Origin: Oscillospiraceae bacterium
GTDB lineage: Bacteria; Bacillota; Clostridia; Oscillospirales; Oscillospiraceae
Assembly: GCA_015067945.1 (NCBI GenBank)
Contig: SVLM01000003.1
Coordinates: forward strand, 62,001-126,000
Direction of reading: 5' to 3'
Length of the DNA: 64,000 nt
The position numbers and the translations under genes were made by a program. Below the pieces are notes generated by a model. It made no database searches, had not been told where the DNA came from, and worked only from the letters and a program-made list of their open reading frames with translations. The first letter of the stretch is position 1. Each line of letters begins with the position of its first letter. Positions 60,281-64,000 of the stretch are shown here, piece after piece.

Positions 60281-61179
60281 ATGTAAATCTGTGCGGCATT
60301 GAACTGAGCAATCCCGTGGTCCCCGCATCCGGCACCTTCGGCTATGGCTACGAGTTTGCTGAGCTGTATGATATCAACGAACTGGGAACCTTCTCCTTCA
60401 AGGGAACCACCAAGGATCCCCGGTTTGGCAATCCCACGCCCCGAATTGCAGAATGCCCCGGCGGTATGATCAACGCCGTTGGTCTGCAGAACCCCGGTGT
60501 GGAAAAAGTTATTGCAGAGGAGCTGCCCCGTCTTGCCCGGTGCTTCCACAAGCCGGTTATGGCCAATGTTTCCGGTTTTTCCGTGGAGGACTATGCCTAC
60601 ACCTGCGAAAAGCTGGATAAGCAGGAGCAGGTCGGCTGGCTGGAGGTCAATGTCAGCTGCCCCAATGTACACGGCGGCGGCATGAGCTTCGGCACACAAC
60701 CGGAGGCTGCAGCAGAAGTCACCCGGGCGGTCAAAGCCGTGACCACCAAGCCGGTGATCATCAAGCTGTCTCCCAATGTCACCGATATTGTATCCATCGC
60801 AAAAGCCTGCGAGGATGCCGGTGCGGACGGCATCAGCCTGATTAACACTCTGCTCGGTATGCGAATCGATCTGCGTAGCCGCAAGCCGGTCATTGCCAAT
60901 AAAATGGGCGGTTTCTCCGGTTCTGCCATTTTCCCGGTGGCCGTGAGAATGGTCTATCAGGTAGCAAATGCTGTCAAGATCCCCGTAGTCGGCATGGGCG
61001 GCGTCAGCAGTGCAGAAGACGTGATTGAAATGATGCTGGCCGGTGCAACAGCTGTGGAAGTGGGTGCTGCCAACTTAGTCAATCCGTACATCTGCCGTGA
61101 TATTATCCGGGACCTGCCGGAGGTCATGGCAAAATATAGAATTAACAGCTTAGAAGAGATTATTGGAGGCGTAAAGTAA
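60268..61179 (+). CDS. pyrD: Dihydroorotate dehydrogenase, NAD-dependent (class 1B)
   Basis: FMN enzyme of 303 residues forming orotate. GTFGYGYEFAELYDINELG, NVSCPNVHGGG, KLSPNVTDIV and GMGGVSSAEDVIEMMLAGA are class 1B features; the catalytic cysteine is in VNVSCPNV. The start is GTG at 60268, coupled to the pyrK end, with AAAGGAGGAGATTCT upstream. With PyrK it forms an NAD-linked enzyme suited to anaerobic growth. Confidence 0.95.
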   Translation: MGKLNVNLCGIELSNPVVPASGTFGYGYEFAELYDINELGTFSFKGTTKDPRFGNPTPRIAECPGGMINAVGLQNPGVEKVIAEELPRLARCFHKPVMANVSGFSVEDYAYTCEKLDKQEQVGWLEVNVSCPNVHGGGMSFGTQPEAAAEVTRAVKAVTTKPVIIKLSPNVTDIVSIAKACEDAGADGISLINTLLGMRIDLRSRKPVIANKMGGFSGSAIFPVAVRMVYQVANAVKIPVVGMGGVSSAEDVIEMMLAGATAVEVGAANLVNPYICRDIIRDLPEVMAKYRINSLEEIIGGVK

Positions 61180-61877
61180 TGGGTAAGGACGTAATTGTAG
61201 CATGCGATTTTTCCTCCGCTGAGGCAACCTTCGCATTTTTGGACAAGTTCACCGGCAGAAAGCCCTTTGTAAAGATTGGGATGGAGCTTTACTATGCCGA
61301 GGGTCCCAGCATCGTTAAAGAGATCAAGGCCCGGGGTCATAAGATTTTCCTGGATTTGAAGCTCCACGACATTCCCAACACTGTAAAGAAAGCCATGGCA
61401 GTGCTGTCCAACTTGGATGTAGACATCACCAATCTCCATGCCGCCGGCACCACCGCCATGATGAAGGGTGCTCTGGAGGGCCTGACCCGTCCCGACGGCA
61501 GCCGTCCCCTGCTGATTGCCGTTACCCAGCTGACCTCCACCGATCAGGAAGCTATGGAGAAGGATCTGCTGATTCACCACCCCATTGACGAGGTTGTGAT
61601 GCACTATGCTGAGACCGCCAAGAATGCCGGTCTGGACGGCATTGTCTGCTCTCCCCTGGAAGCCGGTAAGGTCCACGGTCGCTGCGGTGAGAATTTCCTG
61701 ACCATCACCCCCGGTGTTCGCTTTGCCGATGGCGATGTGGGCGACCAGAAGCGGGTTATGACCCCTGCTGCCGCCAAGGAAATCGGTTCTGACTACATTG
61801 TTGTGGGCCGTCCCATCACCGCCGCCGCTGATCCCGTAGCCGCCTACGAACGTTGCGTGGCAGAATTCTGCGATTAA
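61179..61877 (+). CDS. pyrF: Orotidine 5'-phosphate decarboxylase
   Basis: 232 residues; converts OMP to UMP. The Lys/Asp catalytic array is FLDLKLHDIPNTVKKA, with N-terminal VACDFSSAEATFAF and phosphate-binding IVVGRPITAAADPVAAYE at the C-terminus. It starts by overlapping the pyrD stop by one nucleotide (TAATG). Copy 4 of the palindromic repeat lies between it and pyrE, yet the operon evidently continues. Confidence 0.95.
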   Translation: MGKDVIVACDFSSAEATFAFLDKFTGRKPFVKIGMELYYAEGPSIVKEIKARGHKIFLDLKLHDIPNTVKKAMAVLSNLDVDITNLHAAGTTAMMKGALEGLTRPDGSRPLLIAVTQLTSTDQEAMEKDLLIHHPIDEVVMHYAETAKNAGLDGIVCSPLEAGKVHGRCGENFLTITPGVRFADGDVGDQKRVMTPAAAKEIGSDYIVVGRPITAAADPVAAYERCVAEFCD

Positions 61878-61884
61878 AAATAGC

Positions 61885-61983
61885 GTCATTGCGAGGAGGC
61901 CATAGGCCGACGTGGCAATCCCCCAGTTATTTGAAACACTTTGGAGATTGCCACGCCAGTGTGCACACCGGCTCGCAATGACA
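61885..61983. repeat. Dispersed palindromic repeat, copy 4
   Basis: 99 bp from GTCATTGCGAGGAG to CTCGCAATGACA. Termini are perfectly complementary and the middle is longer than in other copies. It lies between pyrF and pyrE within the operon. Confidence 0.85.
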
Positions 61984-62005
61984 GACATAGATAAGGAGTA
62001 TTACT

Positions 62006-62659
62006 ATGGAAAGCTACAAAAGAGATTTTATCCAGTTTCTGCAGAGTGCAGGTGTGCTGAAATTCGGTGACTTCACCGCAAAGTCCGGCCGGAAGATCCC
62101 CTACTTTGTAAATGCCGGTATGATCAAGACCGGTGACCAGATCACCAAAATGGGTGAATTTTACGCCAAGGCCTATTTCGACAAGCTGGGCAAGAAGGAG
62201 GCCGTTCTGTATGGCCCTGCCTACAAGGGCATTTCCCTGTCCATTTCTGCTGCCGTGGCTCTGTCCAGGAATGGACTGAACGTCCCCTTCTTCTTTAACC
62301 GCAAGGAAGTGAAGGATCACGGCGAAGGCGGCACCTTTGTGGGTTATGTACCTCAGGCCGGCGAAGAAATCGTCATCATTGAAGATGTCATCACTGCCGG
62401 TACTGCCATCCGGGAATCCATGGAGATCCTGAGCCATCTGGATGGCACCAAGGTCATCGCCACCTTCATCATGGTTGACCGCAAGGAAAAGGGTCAGGGC
62501 GAAAAAGGTGCCATGCAGGAGATCGAGGAGCAGTTCGGTTTCCCCGTTTACTCCGTCGTAGATGTTTACGATATCATCGAGTACCTGGAGGAAGATCCCG
62601 CCAATGAAGAAAATGTCACCCGGATTAAGAACTATCTGGCTGTAAACGGAGCAAAGTAA
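62006..62659 (+). CDS. pyrE: Orotate phosphoribosyltransferase
   Basis: 217 residues; joins orotate and PRPP to OMP. The PRPP-binding motif is [16 protein letters not shown]; the substrate region includes [21 protein letters not shown], and [10 protein letters not shown] precedes the catalytic loop with [18 protein letters not shown] stands before the ATG. It is followed by pyrB 1 nt after its stop. Confidence 0.95.
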   Translation: MESYKRDFIQFLQSAGVLKFGDFTAKSGRKIPYFVNAGMIKTGDQITKMGEFYAKAYFDKLGKKEAVLYGPAYKGISLSISAAVALSRNGLNVPFFFNRKEVKDHGEGGTFVGYVPQAGEEIVIIEDVITAGTAIRESMEILSHLDGTKVIATFIMVDRKEKGQGEKGAMQEIEEQFGFPVYSVVDVYDIIEYLEEDPANEENVTRIKNYLAVNGAK

Positions 62660-62660
62660 T

Positions 62661-63740
62661 ATGAGAAGTCTCATTAGCATTTTGGATTTTTCCGTGGCTG
62701 AGTTGGATCAGCTGATCGCAACTGCCAAGGACATTATCGCAAATCCCGACAATTATCGGGAAAAATGCCGCTATAAGAAACTGGCTACCCTCTTTTTCGA
62801 ACCCTCCACCCGCACCAGATTGAGCTTCGAAGCAGCCATGCTGGAGCTGGGCGGCAGCGTCATCGGCTTCAGCGAAGCCAGCTCCTCCTCCGCATCCAAG
62901 GGCGAGAGCATGGCGGATACCGCAAAGATTCTTTCCTGCTATGCGGATATCATGGCCATTCGGCATCCCAAGGAGGGTGCTCCCTATGTAGCCTCCCGGA
63001 ATGCCACCATTCCGGTGATCAACGCCGGTGACGGTGGTCATCAGCACCCCACCCAGACTCTGGCAGACCTTTTGACCATTTCCCGGGAAAAGGGTCGCCT
63101 GAATGACCTGACCATCGGTCTGTGTGGTGACTTAAAGTACGGCAGAACTGTTCATTCTCTCATCGAGGCCATGAGCCGGTATGAGGGTATCCGTTTTGTG
63201 CTGATCTCCCCCGCTGAGCTGAAGCTGCCCAGCTATGTTCGGTTCAATGTGCTGGAAAAGCATCACATCCCCTACACGGAGGTCACTTCTTTGGAAGATG
63301 CCATGCCGGAACTGGATGTGCTGTACATGACCCGGATTCAGCAGGAGCGGTTTGACGATGTGGAAGAATACAACCGCCTGAAGGACAGCTATGTGCTGGA
63401 CACTGAGAAAATGCAGCTGGGCAAGGCAGATATGTGCGTACTGCATCCCCTGCCCCGTGTCAACGAAATCAGCGTTGCCGTGGACGATGATCCCAGAGCA
63501 GCCTACTTCCGACAGGCCCTTAACGGCAAATACATGCGGATGGCACTGATCCTGAAGCTGCTGGAGGAAGCACAAAATCCTGCCCGGGAAGCCATCGATA
63601 CCGAGGGTCTCGTGTACGACCGGGTTTGCAAGAATCCCAAATGCATTTGTCAGGTGGAGCAGGAATTGCCCCAAATTGCCCGTATCACCGACCCCGCAGA
63701 AAACATCCTGCGGTGCATCTACTGTGAACAGAAAGTATAA
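62661..63740 (+). CDS. pyrB: Aspartate carbamoyltransferase with fused PyrI-type zinc domain
   Basis: 359 residues. The catalytic chain (about 1-305) has the carbamoyl-phosphate motif [24 protein letters not shown] and [12 protein letters not shown] linker leads to a C-terminal module with C323-x4-C328-x23-C352-x2-C355, the same ligand spacing as the zinc domain of E. coli PyrI (Cys109, 114, 138, 141). The nucleotide-binding half of PyrI is absent, and no separate pyrI is in the operon. The zinc module probably stabilises catalytic-chain assembly without CTP/ATP control, which is inference. Last gene before the terminator. Confidence 0.93.
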   Translation: MRSLISILDFSVAELDQLIATAKDIIANPDNYREKCRYKKLATLFFEPSTRTRLSFEAAMLELGGSVIGFSEASSSSASKGESMADTAKILSCYADIMAIRHPKEGAPYVASRNATIPVINAGDGGHQHPTQTLADLLTISREKGRLNDLTIGLCGDLKYGRTVHSLIEAMSRYEGIRFVLISPAELKLPSYVRFNVLEKHHIPYTEVTSLEDAMPELDVLYMTRIQQERFDDVEEYNRLKDSYVLDTEKMQLGKADMCVLHPLPRVNEISVAVDDDPRAAYFRQALNGKYMRMALILKLLEEAQNPAREAIDTEGLVYDRVCKNPKCICQVEQELPQIARITDPAENILRCIYCEQKV

Positions 63741-63742
63741 GA

Positions 63743-63777
63743 AAATCCCCGGAAACGACCGTTTCCGGGGATTTATT
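63743..63777 (+). terminator. Terminator of the pyrimidine operon
   Basis: 14-bp stem (63743-63756 with 63761-63774), loop of 4 nt, then ATTTTG. It abuts the convergent minus-strand gene. Confidence 0.87.
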
Positions 63778-63780
63778 TTG

Positions 63781-64000
63781 CTATTTACGCCATTTTCGGA
63801 GCTTGAGTTCCGACCCTAAAAGCATATCCAGCAGGAAGAATGTGACATTTCCCAGAATCAGCGTGACGATTGTCATCACCGTGCCCATTTCTTCAAATTC
63901 CGCCAGCAACTCTGCCATGCCGAAAATGTGCATCAGCAGCCAGTACAATGCCAAAATGACCGCATTGAACAGCAGAACCTTCCACAGCCATTGAAGCTTC
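63781..64000 (-). CDS. Membrane protein, C-terminal part only
   Basis: 73 codons read from the window edge to a TAG at 63781: KLQWLWKVLLFNAVILALYW and onward, two hydrophobic helices (about 7-28 and 43-63 of the visible part) and a basic end LKLRKWRK. The rest lies beyond the window. The reading frame is open with no internal start required. Family not recognised. Confidence 0.6.
   Translation of the reverse strand, partial: KLQWLWKVLLFNAVILALYWLLMHIFGMAELLAEFEEMGTVMTIVTLILGNVTFFLLDMLLGSELKLRKWRK

Noticed and set aside
59102..60328. 408-codon ORF opposite carB-pyrK
   Set aside because: It spans two real genes on the other strand, has no promoter or ribosome site, and the protein has no recognisable domain.

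Overview
The window reads as chromosomal DNA of a Gram-positive, low-oxygen, probably spore-forming member of Clostridia (Oscillospiraceae-like). The reasons are near-consensus TTGACA/TATAAT promoters with 17-nt spacers, strong AGGAGG ribosome sites, a T-box leader, an NAD-type dihydroorotate dehydrogenase pair (PyrK/PyrD), SpoVAC, many small lipoproteins and zinc-ribbon membrane proteins, and GC in the mid-50s by eye. The genus assignment is inference. There is no phage, integrase, rRNA operon or CRISPR array. Most of the window is ordinary core genome, with small AT-richer accessory islands at about 38.2-38.9, 42.7-44.8, 45.3-47.7 and 52.7-55.0 kb.

Layout. 1-1.6 kb: start of scpA (leaves the window), a small membrane protein and a GNAT enzyme. 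1.9-7.6 kb: minus-strand operon cysS-polA-rimI-tsaD behind a cysteine T-box. 7.6-12.5 kb: aminotransferase, alanine/glycine symporter, ArsC-like protein, truA with an overlapping 42-aa ORF, alpha/beta hydrolase. 12.5-14.9 kb: copper ATPase with a fused C-terminal CopZ-like domain. 15-19.2 kb: DegV, a Cys-rich protein, duplicated zinc-ribbon membrane proteins, a threonine/serine exporter. 19.3-23 kb: ylxM-ffh-rpsP-khpA-rimM-trmD translation/secretion operon. 23-25.6 kb: small hypotheticals. 25.7-31.7 kb: zinc ABC transporter, trmO, then proB-proA-proC, with proA frameshifted. 31.8-34.3 kb: membrane-anchored E2/CAT-like protein, birA, a Cys-cluster miniprotein. 34.4-36.9 kb: ackA and divergent tmcAL. 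37-42.7 kb: CE2-like esterase, two tRNAs, a DEDDh exonuclease, a lipoprotein, a MATE pump. 42.9-47.7 kb: hypotheticals, orphan spoVAC, an ECF sigma factor with a beta-propeller partner. 47.9-52.6 kb: TIGR04255 protein, YugP-like peptidase, AbrB-like regulator, YnbB-like PLP enzyme and EamA transporter. 52.7-54.7 kb: lipoprotein and a frameshifted secreted subtilase. 55.1-63.7 kb: pyrimidine operon pyrC-carB-pyrK-pyrD-pyrF-pyrE-pyrB.

Two themes recur. The first is tRNA modification: TsaD (t6A), TrmO (methylates t6A), TmcAL (ac4C), TrmD (m1G37) and TruA, with a T-box tying cysS and its operon to cysteine-tRNA charging. The second is metal and cysteine chemistry: CopA/CopZ, ZnuABC, several zinc ribbons, Cys-rich small proteins, and a PyrI-type zinc module fused to PyrB. 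Four copies of an 85-99 bp palindromic element are scattered through the window, two of them inside operons.

The most interesting observations are the PyrB-zinc-module fusion, the possible double product (CopA and CopZ) of one copper gene, the six-helix membrane fusion of an E2-like domain beside birA, two single-base frameshifts (proA and the subtilase), and the T-box that heads an operon containing DNA polymerase I. I saw no clear new defence or mobile system.
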